Shown piece by piece: positions 23,901-36,800 of a DNA stretch of 64,000 bases; position 1 is the stretch's first letter, and each line of letters opens with the position of its first letter. Made by a program: the position numbers and the translations under genes. The notes below the pieces were generated by a model. The model was not told the DNA's origin, did no database searches, and was given only the letters and a program-made list of their open reading frames with translations. This stretch comes from Hydractinia symbiolongicarpus (taxonomy: Eukaryota; Cnidaria; Hydrozoa; Anthoathecata; Hydractiniidae): the NCBI RefSeq assembly GCF_029227915.1, contig NC_079875.1, positions 22,189,001 to 22,253,000 of the forward strand. The letters are read 5' to 3'.

Positions 23901-26900
23901 AATACCAAATGCGATATCTTTTTATCTACTTTGTTGCGACAAGTAAATTTAAAGGACGGGCGAACCCGTAGATTTTTCCACAGGCCAACGACTTCTCTTT
24001 AATTGCCGCCCCATAAGGGGCGGCTCTTAGTCCGCCAGGCGTGAATAAAAAGATTATTTTGCTGAGCGAAATCTTGCGTTTCGTGCTGTGCTACTTGATT
24101 TCGTGTAAACAAACTACTTAAGTAGTACATCTTTGAAGTAGCACAAAGTTTAAAATAAACGAATAGAACCTAAGAAAAATTAATTGTGAAGCTGTACTGA
24201 AAGGCCAGGTGTGTGACATCAAACTGTCATGGCGGCAACCATAGATTTGAGTGAGTATCACTGTGTAACTCACAATGCGATGATGATAGTGATCCGGAAG
24301 AATCTTTTAATGATGACAAATTTATACATTCTTGCATTACATAGCTGTGAAAAACACTTAGTTGATAATGTTGATAGCTAGCTAGATCAATTTCCATGCT
24401 GGACTCATCTTTTGAACACTGTTAAAAAGCCTACACCCTGGAGGTAGCTAGCTATATGTCTATGTAATGTAAGTAGCTGCAGCATTTTAATTGTTTTTTC
24501 TTTATGTAAAGTTCTGTAAAGTCCTGCAAAAAGAATGTGTAAGTTTGGATTTGGAAAAGAGAGAGCACTCGCATTTTTCCAAACGTCCAATTGACATTCG
24601 GCTAAACCTCAGAAAATGTACACAAAAAAATTTAATAAAATATAAACTACAACACAGTTACGCACTTACTTACTGAGTCCACTTGGAAATTCTCATTCTT
24701 TGTGTGTAGCTAGAAGTGCGTATTTGCGTTTGCAGCTTTGATATGATAACCAAGATTTTCCTGTACAAATTCTAAAGCTGCTCCTGGTGTTCTTCACGAA
24801 ACCCCCCACCCACCATGATAAACGTCCATGTAGCTTTGCAGCAAAAAAGGTATGAGCTCGTTCACAGAAAGTAATGTAGCTAACATGCTCAAAGAAAAAG
24901 GAGGCGGAGAGGTAGCCTAAAAGCGTATCAAAGTGTACAAGAGGAAGGAGGTCTTCAAAGGCCTTACATACGCTTTAAAAAATTATGGCGGTTTTTTTAG
25001 GTATCTTTTCTGCAAAAATTGCGTGGTTATTTCAACTTTAACACCTTAGACCTGCCATAGTTACCAATTGTCTTTTTTTCAAGTAACGTGTTATAATTAA
25101 TAATCATTAAGTGGATTTTTCGGAGAGAGGTGATCTGTAACTCGGGAAAGGGGTAAGTCGAAAGCAAAGCATGCAATGGAGTATAAGATTGACGATTTAT
25201 AGTATTTTTGAATAGACCCATTATATAGTTGTTTTACCCGGATGTGACTGGTTAATCCTTAAACTATAACTTCATTTTTGGATTGCTATTTGATAAATTA
25301 TATATTTTTTTAGAATCAAAAGAAGGACAAATTTAATGGAGATCCTAACTGGAAATATAAATGACGTACCTGTAAATGATTAAAGGAAAAGTCCTTCTGA
25401 TACGTTACAACCAGTAAACCACAAGGTTTCTTGGCTTAAAGTCGCAGAAAAACTTGCCACCATTAACATGAACTGATGCATATATCTATAGATTTTGTTT
25501 TTGCAGATTTTATAGATTATGCTTTTATATTTATGCCTATAAATTTGATTTAAAAATATTAAAACTGTAGGTCTATAGTAGACCTACAGTTTTAATATTT
25601 TTAAAGTAACCGTTGGCTTGATTTTTTTTTATATTCTTATATTATGATATACACTTTTACATTTTTTATGCGTGTGTCTGAAAAAAGTGTTATTTTGTCC
25701 TAAAATCTTATTTTTTGATTGGGATTTTTTAATTCCTTTTTTAAATAAATAAATATTTATAAAATTTTATTTTGAATGCTTCACAGATTGCATTTTAAAC
25801 GTTTTAAAAGTATCAATTGTGCATGCAAAACAGTATAAATATAATCCAATTTATAGTGAGGTAGAATGTAGCAAGAAATTCAGCCGTATTTCACTGTATA
25901 TAATACTGTGCAAAATAATTCTTTAAAAAACTTAACTGGAAATATTTTGCTATTCTTTCCAGATCCTAATAGTTATAGACTGTTTTCTGCTCTTGAAAAA
26001 ATCCACTAGAAACAAAATCGAATGTGCATGTAACTTGCAGATTTAAACCTAGCTTAGAAGCTTGCGGAGGTAGGATGTGCACACGTGATCAGATAAAACG
26101 CACTGAGTATCCTTTCATTGTGCACTTCTATCTGTCTGTCACGCAAAATGGTAGCCGTAGTAGCGAGACACACGAAATGCCGTAAATAAAGGATTTATCC
26201 ACAGGCCACCGACACATAAATTTTGCAGCAATTCTTTAAAAACTTTAAATAAAGGAATGTAATTTACTTAGGCAATATTTTCGAATTTTGTGAGACAGCT
26301 GTAAGACCTAGGTGAGAATTGAGAATACCATCAGCTATCAGATATTGGTCATAGTAGTGTATGCTTTTCTAAATGGAAAAAAGTTTTAACCAAAATTTCG
26401 TCCTTAAAAACACTAAAAAGAGCTCAATAGTAAAAGTTTGGAAAATTAAGGTAATTTTTTATTATTCCTAGTAAAATTTTTAGGAAGCTGAGTAACACGG
26501 AAATGTTTTCTCTATAACAGGAACATCAGTATGGATTACTCTTAGTAGACAGAGAGGAGCGTGAACATTTGCAACAATGTATTCAAGAGAAAATAGAGAT
26601 GAAGAAAAGAATAGGTTAGTGATTAGTAAAGTCGTGCTTTTTATTTCATTTTATACGAACTAGCTATTATTTCTTTCAACTTTATTTTACAGAACGTACA
26701 AAAAAAGCAAAGCAAATGTTGCAAAGAACTAAACAGGCTGTAACATTTGTTGCAAAGTTAAAGAACAAGTTGCGCAGAAAAGCGGTCGAAAGAACAAGCA
26801 GTCAACAAAGGTGCACACTTCTTTCTTGTCATAAATGTAACGTGTGTGTGCACACTTCATATAGATTTATTGTCTCGTTTAGCTTAAAAACCTTTTCACC

Positions 26901-29900
26901 ATTCATCTCCAGTGAAGAGTTATTAACATACTTTGATGAAACAATGTTGTTCCAAAAAGAAACACAGCAGTTGCGTACGTGAGCATTTTAAAATACGTTT
27001 TATAAACTGTTTTATCGGAAGCTAAACCGATCTTAATTCGTTTATTATTCATAGCTACTGCTCAGAAACGCAACCTTCCAAACCCTTCATTGATAACAGA
27101 GGAGCTCCATGAAAATTCCACGCTGGCAAGTATTGAAAACAAAGAAATTGAATCTCTTTCCCACCTACCACCACCTGCAGAATCGTTGCTGCGAAGCGAA
27201 GAAGACCTTGAAGTGAACACAAGTATTCCTCCAAAGCCCTCTTTGTCTACATTAAGAGACGTAGGAACCAAGCACCAAGATTCCATTCTAAAGAAGTCTA
27301 AGTTCTCATATAAAAATATGGACGACTCTTTCGCAGATATACCATATCCCACTAAATCATTGCTGCAAAGGGGACAGTATTCCAAGGAAAATAATAATTT
27401 TACTGCGCTTTCTTCATTTTATGAATTAAACGACACAGAAAACACGCGACAAGATTGGATATCTACAGAAACGTTATGTTCTTATATGGACGATTCTTTA
27501 GAAAATCTACCCCATCCCACCGTATCCTTGCTGCAAAGGGAACAGGATTCCAAGGAAGACAGTAACTTCCCTGCGCTTCCTTTATTTTGTGAATTGAGCA
27601 ACACAGAAAACATGCAACAAGATGGGACATCTTCAGAAACGTTATGCTCTTATATAGACGATTCTTCAGAAGATTTACCGCCTCCTATTAAATCATTGCT
27701 ACAAAGTGGCTGTGAGGCTAAAGAAAACAGTGATTTTCCTCCGCTACCTTCGTTTTGTTCGGCGAAAGACACTTTTAAAACAAACACGTGCCAAAACTAT
27801 ACTTCACACAAGGCTACATTCTCTCATAGAAATGCGAACCAATTAAAAGATGATGAAATCATCAGAAAATCCAACTTAATGACAAAAGAATTGGGCAACA
27901 TATTTAATTGTGAAAAACAAAGAGATTGCAGTCAGGTACAATGCAAGTATTTTAATTTTATTTCATCAACGAGAAAACTTTACAGGAGTTCTTACACGCC
28001 ATTACATTTGTATTTTTTGCTCAGCAAAGCCGTCATATTTTTTTACTCAATGTTCGCCGTCCATAATAGGGCGAATCTACTATCTAATTTAAGGAAAGAA
28101 ATTTTTGCCAAAATTATTTTTGCAATTAGGAGGCACAATTCAAAATATTTGCGGAACAAGTGCGATTTTTAACGCAAAAAGCGTAATTTATTCTTTGACT
28201 AGTTTCTCTCATTAAATTAAAACATATATAATCAGTTGAGTTAAAAAAGAAAGAGATTACTTTTGGAACAAAGGCCTGTTTCTATAGGGTGATAATTTTT
28301 CTGACTTTCAGTTCTATATACATTTTCTGTGATGAGTTAAAACAACTCAAAAAGTTCTAGAAAGAAAGAAAATTGCGAAATGCAAAGTGATAATCTCCAC
28401 CACAAAATCTTAGATTTAAAGGTTCACTTTCTCTAAAAATACTTCTTCCTTTTCTTCAACGTTACCAGCATAATCTTTTTCTATCTTAAGCATATTGCTC
28501 CGCCTTTGTGAATTCTTCTAGAGGGTTTTTCTTACATCTTGAGTGTTTTAATTGTACACAGTCTTACTTAACTTACTTAACACCATGTAGACGAACTTGG
28601 TCTAATATAATATACATTTATCTTTGTCCCATTAAAGCCAAAAACACAAAAAGACCAGCTGTCCATTCCAGTCTTTTTCACGTCAACCAGATATTTCTTT
28701 TCACGTCAACCAGATAATTCTTTTCACGTCAACCAGATAATTCTTTTCACGTCAACCAAATAATTCTTTTCACGTCAACCAGATAATTCTTTTCACGTCA
28801 ACCAGATAATTCTTTTCACGTCAACCAGATATTTCTTTGTCCGTCAACCAGATATTTCTTTTCACGTCAACCAGATATTTCTTTTCACGTCAACCAAATA
28901 ATTCTTTTATAACATTTACTCAGTACATCCTATTATTACGTTGGTTATAAGTTTTTACTCTCGAAATAATAAGTTACCTAATTTTTTCTGGCCTTCCCAA
29001 ACACCTTAAATGAACAGCACATTACAAAATTGTTCCCCATTGGCTACTTCTGATTGAGCACAGGGAAAACAACAACAACAATAACCACACCGACAAAATG
29101 AACTGTTAAATCTATATTTCAGCGGTATGTCTTATAATAATAAAAAAGTATTACTTCAGTTAAATTGCAGTGATTGTGATCACCTATTACCTACTTCTTC
29201 AAAAACTGTTTGTTGCTTAGGTTCCATCTCAATACAAAACAAATAAATGTTGAATGAAGTATTAGTAGCTGCTGTACTCAGCTTCTTTTATTTAAACTGT
29301 ATGGAATTGTTTTTTTACTAAACAGTTCTACTACTTAAAGCATCTGCACTTACAACCTTTAAAATTATGTTTCTGTTGTGAAATTAATGACAGGAACCTT
29401 GGGTTTCAAAAAAAATCATTATTTTCCAAGGTATTTTAAGGCGCCTAAAAGCAGCAGGTATTTTAAGAATTTTCAAGGTTTTTCTATATTATTCGGTATG
29501 AAAAAATAATTAAAAAAGAGAAAGCGTTTGAGTCACAATAATTCATGAAACGCTAATCCCATATATTACAACAGTTGTGACAAAACGTCAGGTTTGCAGA
29601 GACGCCGTTCTTGTATAACAATTCTGCATAATAACATTAATTTATTACTATTTTTTCCTTAAGACAAAAAAAATATTGCGTGACAGAGTACGCACATATC
29701 TTCTGCATGCAGATATCAAAGACTTACTTCAGAAAGCACAGACGAGAAAAATAATGGAGAATGAAGAAGTATATAACCTACTCAAACGGTACGTAGCACG
29801 TGAAAAGTAACTGAGATATTGTATCACCCTTGGAATCTTGGAAAATACTTTTATGCCGGTCAATATTCTCTAGTATTGCCCTTATAAACAACTGTTATCT

Positions 29901-30620
29901 AGATTAGTATTGAACCCGTGGTAAATTCATGAAAATTTCATTTAAACCTACGGAAATTCATCCCTTGCTACTACAACCACCTTTCGCTTAGACAGACAGT
30001 GCGCATTATGACACAGATAAGTCCTTAGCCTAGCGTAGACTAGTTGGGTTGTAGGTTTACCGCGCATCACTACTTCTTACATGCGAGCACGTAGCAATTT
30101 TGCTACCATTTTGAAACGGGTGTTAAAAAAGGAGACTAGTCGTTAACCCGTGAAGGACTCCACAAGTTCACCCGTCATAGCTATTCCTGGCATTATTAAT
30201 TCTTGTTTACGTAGCACGAAATAGTGTTGTCAGGAAAAGAACTTGCCAGCAGCAGTTTTTAAAACCCCTTGTACAGAGAGAAAATATAGAAAAACAGTAT
30301 ATAAAAACTTTGGTAGTTACAAATTTACTACTTTTCCTGTGTTTCGCGTTTGTAAACCATTCCGTATTTTACCATAAAAACTTTGAACGGTTTCTATGTA
30401 TACTGGAGAATATCGCTATGACGTAATGTATAACCAATCAAAGCGGGCGATTTTAAAAATGTTAATAGCCGGGGAATAATCCAGGGTAGCACTCACTTAC
30501 TGTGCTTGTGACGTCTAATTCACTGAACCAATGACTGATCTAAGTAATCTTCCACATATCTTCTATGCAACTCAATTTCCGTCAACTTTTCTTTTTAGAC
30601 AAAGGAATCATCAACAGTGA
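20917..30620 (+). CDS. WH1-domain protein with acidic Trp-repeat array
   Basis: Nine coding exons: 20917-23253, 23413-23547, 23699-23785, 26521-26614, 26693-26810, 26913-26974, 27055-27935, 29664-29788 and 30599-30620. All joins keep phase, giving about 1286 aa, with AATAAA at 30662. Domains: residues 1-88, short basic then acidic N-terminus; about 89-524, roughly 44 acidic repeats; 705-754, three TQT motifs; about 767-885, a WH1 (EVH1) domain resembling WASP/N-WASP in exons 1-4 (CVAMTVAQVW, GVICLVEDYKYGNSYFLKI, FHTFMH); then a basic helix, tandem repeats with the motif LPxPxxSLLQ, and a charged helical C-terminus. No CRIB, polyproline-profilin stretch, WH2 or C-terminal VCA was seen, so it is not a standard WASP. 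WH1 domains bind proline-rich partners such as WIP, so a cytoskeletal scaffold is inferred. The frame is open upstream of the chosen ATG to 20824, so the start is likely but not proven. Confidence 0.82.
21181..22489 (+). repeat. Coding minisatellite: acidic Trp repeats (QWVEGEEDGE type)
   Basis: About 44 tandem units, mostly 30 bp (27-39), each encoding a decapeptide like QWVEGEEDGE. Trp is kept in roughly four fifths of units and replaced elsewhere by Cys, Arg, Leu or Phe. Units are nearly identical in the middle and decay after about 22311. A higher-order repeat of 129 bp (43 aa) is present twice in a row (21970-22098 and 22099-about 22224), showing recent unequal exchange. It lies entirely in exon 1 of the WH1-domain gene. 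Confidence 0.93.
23786..26520 (+). other. WH1-gene intron 3
   Basis: A 2.7-kb intron splitting the WH1 domain. It contains the perfect palindrome at 25549-25605 and two stretches (around 23860-24010 and 26090-26215) that share fragments such as CCACAGGCCA and adjacent words, suggesting remnants of one dispersed repeat family. No gene was seen. Confidence 0.5.
25549..25605. repeat. Perfect 27-bp inverted repeat, 3-bp spacer
   Basis: Arms 25549-25575 and 25579-25605 are exactly reverse complementary around a TAG spacer. The sequence includes ACTGTAGGTCTA and its complement. The hairpin loop is too short for a typical Dicer or Drosha substrate. A recent palindromic duplication or a MITE core is more likely. 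Confidence 0.9.
27055..27935 (+). other. Internal protein repeats of the WH1 gene (exon 7)
   Basis: Exon 7 encodes three clear tandem units of about 58 residues plus a degenerate first one. Each has a DDS(x)3-LP-x-P-(x)2-SLLQ core, then SKE, (F)PALP and a TEN-(x)2-QD segment. The regular spacing argues for a repeated ligand-binding motif. The core resembles no family I can name. Confidence 0.75.
27936..29663 (+). other. WH1-gene intron 7
   Basis: A 1.7-kb intron whose only clear structure is the 23-bp minisatellite at 28675-28904. No gene was seen. Confidence 0.5.
28675..28904. repeat. Minisatellite, ten 23-bp units
   Basis: Ten head-to-tail 23-bp units with the core TTCACGTCAACCAGATA. Only a few positions vary between units (AGATAATT, AGATATTT, AAATAATT). 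It lies in intron 7 of the WH1-domain gene. Confidence 0.93.
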
Positions 30621-31400
30621 TCGTACTAACAGCGAAGATAAATTGTATTTTATCTAATACAAATAAAATGAACTCATAAACAAATTTCTCCAACAGTGCT
30701 ATATGCTATATACAAAACTTCTACTCCTCTTAGTGTACGATTTTATAATGAAACTACTTTTAGGAGCTTTTAACTTCTGCTACTACAACTACAAATCTAA
30801 TTCTAAGCCTCCACATTTGAAATATTTTTTCACAAAGAGATATCAACAACAAAAGTAAGCTCGGTGACCATAACACCGCAACAAATATTCGATATCATCA
30901 TACGAACATTAATTCGAAAAACACGATCGTTACACACATTAGTCTCATATGCTCCATCTAGAACTTTACGCTATTTAAAAACTGAAGGCCTAAAAAAGCC
31001 TAAACATGAATTGAATGCGTAAAAACATAGGGAGAAATAGGAAAGAAGAACATCACGCTTCTCACTCATTTTCTGTTATATTTTTACAATTTTTTTCTAC
31101 ATTTATAAAATGTTATATGTGTGCAAAATAAAGAAAAATCGCTATGCTATCCAAACATCCGAGTGAAATTGTCGTACTTAACAAACATTAAAAACGAGTC
31201 CCATGTTATGTTATTAGAATATACAAAGCTACTTAATTAGTACCTTTTCTATAAAGCAACACCACCAGTTACCATATCAAGTCTGGTATGTTTTCGTTCA
31301 CAGATAGCATACTTTTAAAACATTTATTTATCCCATGACTCATTTATTAATTGGTATTATAACTATACACCCATTATTTATAAAATAACTAAACCTTTTT
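30621..31400. other. Convergent intergenic region
   Basis: Tail-to-tail spacer between the WH1 gene (plus-strand AATAAA at 30662-30667) and POLA1 (minus-strand AATAAA at 31323-31328 and 31343-31348). No coding signal. Confidence 0.6.
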
Positions 31401-33836
31401 TTAAAACAAATTAGATATATTAACAACTGAATAAGCATTGCTGGACAGAATTCGCGACGCCATAGTGTGTAGTTCGTGCCATTTAACCAAATCATCTAAA
31501 GGATTTAACACGAGTTACGACTTATGAGCAAACTTACATAGCAGTTCAAACTAAAAACCATACTTCAGTTAGGTTTTTATTATGAAACACTTGATAAAGC
31601 CTTACCACGTGTTTTCATCTTGTCACCGTCGGCATTCCTGTTTGGGTCGAAGAGACAACACAAGTAGAAAAGTTGGTTGTAGAGCGCAGCATCATTATAC
31701 TAAAACAAGGTTCAAAGAAGTCTAAACGGCTGCCAGTGAATGTGCTAACAACTACTTAAGCAAGAAAAACATGATACCTCTAAATGTTTAAGTCCCTTGT
31801 TACATTGCTGACATATTTGTGCTTTTTTAAGGTCTTTAACTAAAGTATGTCTTGACACGTACCCACACGTCGGGTCATCACAGGACATCCAGCACTAAAG
31901 AAAGAAAAATCTTGCACGAGATGCGAAACAATTTCTTATCTCTACTTGAGAGGTGTTAATTTCCGTGGCTATTAAACATTCAAATTTTAAGCAACATTGA
32001 ACAAACAAAGATAATAACAAAAAAATTTTTGTACATTACATTGGCTGTGGTTCAAAAAAAAAACGAATTTGGCCTTCATTGGCATTCAATGTTTATTATA
32101 AAGGAAATATTGAGAATAAACACTTCGCGGAAATCAGTAGCTTCATTAAAAATACGCAAATTCTATGACTCGAAACAAAAATATTTGTTATTGAAGATAT
32201 TATTTCAGCTTGTCTGTAAAGTTTATCATTTCTTGAACATGATAGTTTAGTAGGCGACGTTTCGGGAGATCCTTCTCCCATCATCGGGCGAAGTAAAATG
32301 ATGTTGCGCATGTATTTATATAATTGCAGAGGATCGAAATTCATAAAAATTAACCAATCAGAAACGAGCTGATAATTACAGTTAATTACGGTAATTAACA
32401 TTTTCGGGAAAATATTTGTATCGCAATGTTAATTAATCGCAAAAATAGGATAAATTCTTAAAGACGATTACTAGTATTTTACGTAACACAATTGACTTTA
32501 TTTTCTTGGAGAAGAAAAAAACACTTTCTTGTTACATTTATTCTTTGGACATCTCAATCGCAAAAATAAGTTTCGAAAAAAATTTTTCTTGCTAATTTTT
32601 TTCCTGACAAGGTATAACTCACCGAGTAATATTTTGATATCCGCTCGCGTACAAATAAGCGAAGAGAATTCTTCATTCGATTCTTGTTAAAGTCTTTTTG
32701 ACACGAAGAACATTTGAACGGATCAACAGCAGTCTATTGTTAAATATAATGGGAATTATAAAATGTGAAATCCGATTCAACATGTGTAAAGTGTGGTACG
32801 GTAAAGTGTGGTACGGTAAATGTATGGTAAAGTGTCAACAAACTAAGACATTGCTCACCTTATCAAAGGAACCTTTGAATTCGACTTCTTTCTTATATAA
32901 AGTACACGCATCATTGTTGCATCGCACAAAAAACTTATCGACATCCTAAAAGAAAAGACATCCTAGACTCATTTTAACTCCTTAATTATCCTGACAGATC
33001 ATGAATCAAATTCCTAACATATCACTTTATTAGCCATTTTGGACGGGTATACCTTATTCGCACTAATTTTAGCGCAGTGAAGAAAAAAAATACTTTGCGC
33101 GTTTTAAGGAGGACATATACATGCGTTTCTGTTATTTGAACTACGGCATTATATTTTTGCGCGAGAACTGTACTAAATTTCGTTGAGCGGATGTAAGGTA
33201 AATATTTAAACAAAGCTTAGGTTACCCTTAAAATGTGAATTTGATAGAAAACAAATATATTTAAAGAGCAGACTCGCCAATATTTTGAGAAATAAAAACA
33301 ATTCTGATTTACCACATTTTTCTGACATATCAAATAAATTGCTGATATTCATGAAATTTTCACTTTTATGACGATCCTGACATGTGGACACCATGCAGTG
33401 GTTGTAACATACTCAATTAAAATCATCAAATTAGAAACATGCTTAAAATACGCGAAATTCTTAAAAGACGACCGTAATTATGAATGCGCTAAATATGAAG
33501 TGAACTACCTTGAATCTGTCTTCATCTGACATCAGAATCGTTAATGGGGTTTCTTCAGACTGCTGATGCGGCGTTTTGGATTTGTACGCGGACGGATCAA
33601 GACCTGAACAAGAAAACAATCAAGCTGAACAGGTTTATTCTAATAAAAATTGTTGACAAATACCAACATTCGCTAAAAGTAACATCCTTTCCAAAGTCAC
33701 CTATTCACAAACACACTCTAAACATATTTGTACTCACCCAAACAAGATGCGATAAAAGCAGAATCAGCACCTTCAATGGGATCACATAAGCGAGACACAA
33801 CCGGATGAATTTGACTCGATAAGTAATAATGATTAT
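31401..33836 (-). CDS. POLA1: POLA1 exon block 4: C-terminal cysteine modules
   Basis: Seven exons: 33738-33836, 33509-33603, 32859-32945, 32623-32733, 31778-31894, 31606-31699 and 31401-31495. They encode the end of the thumb ([15 protein letters not shown]) and then the C-terminal domain that docks the B subunit and primase. The first cysteine module uses RCNNDAC plus KCSSC; the second uses [10 protein letters not shown] plus ICQQC. The C-terminal helix ([18 protein letters not shown]) matches the conserved end of the family before the stop. Confidence 0.95.
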
Positions 33837-36800
33837 CTAATGTGTAAAGGTACAATTAAAAACTAAAAACAATCACAGAAGAAAGCAAAATATGTGTATT
33901 ATTTCTTTATCACAGATTTATTCATTAACTATTAGTTAGTCCGTGAAAAAAATTCGTATTAATCCTTGTCCGCCTGTTAGCATGAAGTAAAGAACTACTC
34001 TGCGCGGGTTCCGAAATGCTGCGCGCAACCACTTTTAACATACAAAATATAATTATAGACTGCAACCATCTTTAGCATATATTGTCGAATGCTCCGCAGC
34101 CGAAACACTGTTATAGACTGCAATCATCTTTAGCATATATTGTCGAATGCTTCGCAGCCGAAAGAATGTAGGGCCGGCAAATGCACTAGTTTCTGCGATG
34201 TACTCATTGTGGAACAGTTAAGGCGCCGGCCCGCGAAAAATTGAGGAAACCAAGAAGTAGGACATGCTGACGACAGCAAAAATTATCGCCTTTAGCCAAA
34301 TCACCAAAGTTAACATTGGCAAGTGAATTTTACAAGCCTAATCCTGTTAGGTCCCATGCCTTTTAGAGGCTTTTATATTGGCTATTACTCGAAACTACCC
34401 CTAAAAATCTCATAACGGGGAAAATATAATAACTCTTGTTAGAATTATCCTTAGAACTTGAAACTTACAACACAACTTGTTTCATAAAGAAGAATCATTA
34501 TCCATGTTTTGAACACGTGATTAATCCGATTTCCCGATATTTTTTTGATTTTACCCGAAAATCGGAAAAAGCTGGATTTTCGGGCAATTTTTGGTAACTT
34601 TTAATGCGATCCATGTAAAAACCGAAAATATGTTAAATAACTTTTATGTAGCTTTCAGAAACTTCAAACAGAATGTGAAAATTCGCTCTAGAACTGAAGT
34701 AATTAAATTTTAAGCAAATGGTGGCATTTTGAACAAATTTCAAGCTTTTGATGACGTCACAGAAAATGTTCTGACGCAAGCAAAAATTTATTGCCGCCAT
34801 TTTGTTCCTTTTATGACGTACTATAAGTGTGCCAAGTTTGTTTCAATTTGAACAAGCATATGATAGTTATTAAGGGTTAGCGGAATCCGCCTCCCTCCCC
34901 CCCCCCCCCCGGTCATAATATGTTTGAAAAACCCCGGACCGAATAGGGTTAAAGTACGTGGGTCTAATATTGCTTATTGGTATGATCTTAGAAATTGAGC
35001 AATTATTCCAATAATTTTTTAACATAAGTGTAGTCGGTGGAAAAATGATGGAAAGTCAGTGGGAAAATCCACGTGTTCACTTGTCGTATATATTCAAACG
35101 TATTCAAACGTATTTCGAGTACGAATGAACGAACGGACGCACAAACAAGTTGAGAAAAGGGTTAAACTAAGTGCAGCAGAAAGCATACCAATCTTTAAGC
35201 TGGAATTCTTCAAACACTCGTCAGGATGGTAAGCTCTTTGTGAAGCTGGCAATTGTGAGTTGTCCTAAGTGATAAAAAAATGTTTGTTTGCACAACTATT
35301 ATAAAAAAAACATAAATTTTTTTTCACAACTTACATCGCAAATTACATAAGAAATGGTGTCACCGACAGCCACTCGGCGACCTTGAGCAAGTAGTCTTTG
35401 TGCTACGGTAACATGTGGTAGAGATTTCTTATCTGGATAATCATCGGGGTTTTTCGTCAAGCTCTAAAAATATAATAAGTCCACTTATACCGCTATTCAC
35501 AACTCATACCCACACTGATCATCAAACTATTACCTTATTGATTTCAAACTTTTGAAGTTCTATCTGACCAGCTTTGATTTTCTCCGTAACTAAAAATAAA
35601 TAAATTCAAGTATTATATCTTAGTTCGTATCTGAAACTTTAGAAAATGAAAAAATTGTCTTTTTTTGCATATAGCAAGCAAAAAAATTGTCAAGACGTCT
35701 TTGTTATGGGGTCCCGTTTTATTAAAGAAAGTACTGCTTCTTTAATGAAAACAGGTTTTGAATAACTTAGAAGTTTTTTGGTACTTAATTTCTGCAATGG
35801 GCTAAAATGCTTAAAATTTACGAAATTTCGTGACTAGTCTCTTATCACACCAAACAGAATAAAAAAGAAGCTTACGCGATGTGAGATAATCATGAATGTT
35901 TTCAACGATCACGTCCCGTTGGCTAGCTGACAAAATTTGATCCAGAACGTAGCTGAAAGAAAAACGCAGGTAGTAAAAACAACACTAGTTGCATCGTCAA
36001 GTTGTAATTACGCAATCTCATACTTTCCAGCATCCTTTGCCAAATCTGACCAATCTCTACGAACAATATCTAGACCCTTCATCTCGGTTGTTGTTGTGAT
36101 TGTCCCTGAGTGAATAAAAAACACACTGCACATTCATATATCAAAAGGTTTCAAGTATTCCATCCAGCAGGAAGAGAGAAAATTTTTACCGTCGTCTCTT
36201 ATATTTACCATCACAGCGGCGTATCTAAAATAAAAAATAGAAAAAACTAATACTTCGCGAGCGTACAAATTTCCGCTGCAGGTACCTATTAATTTTCGTG
36301 GACTACAAAGAATTGATCGCATGAGTAGCCACTAAAATCGCGAATGACAGTTTATGGCGAAATGGTAAACACTACCGCTTATTCGAATAATTTCAGCAGG
36401 CATAATGGAAAGAGTTTTATGGAGATAAAAACCGCATGCACCGATTGTGATTAATTAGTTTATGTGTATCTTCGCGTAAATTTTTGCAAAGAAAGTTTTG
36501 GCCAAATGTTCACGCGCATTAGCGTTCACGAGATTGGTAAAAGTTCGCACACAGTGTTTGATAAGGTGAAGATAGAAAAAAAATGTACTTACTTCTTTTT
36601 CTTTAGCAATAACATGGACTTAAAAATACCATCGATGTCAATTTCAACAAGTCTGTATAATTTATTTACTTCCGATTTCACCTACAAAATTTTGTTATGA
36701 AAGAAGTTATGAAACAGCAAGAGCGAACAAGCAGCATTTGTAACCTGATTACACGCAACTCACCTTGGAACCTATCTTACGAACTTCTTGCAAATCAACG

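Larger units (their letters stand above)
23217..26614 (+). other. WH1/EVH1 domain exons
   Basis: The domain starts at the end of exon 1 (CKLLFNVLGQ), continues through exon 2 (23413-23547) and exon 3 (23699-23785) and finishes in exon 4 (26521-26614, EKIEMKKR). The order of blocks matches the WASP WH1: a Cys-Val start of the first strand, an aromatic VW where WASP has LY, GVxCLV, SYFLxI, FHTF, then the C-terminal helix with acidic and Gln residues. The third strand pair is shorter than in WASP. Confidence 0.8.

Noticed and set aside
25549-25605. A microRNA precursor
   Set aside because: The perfect stem with a three-base loop does not fit a normal precursor; kept only as a palindrome.
32096-32401. 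A 101-residue minus-strand frame between POLA1 exons
   Set aside because: It lies within the intron between 31778-31894 and 32623-32733 and contains a repeat-like stretch (GGCGACGTTTCGGGAG); no domain.
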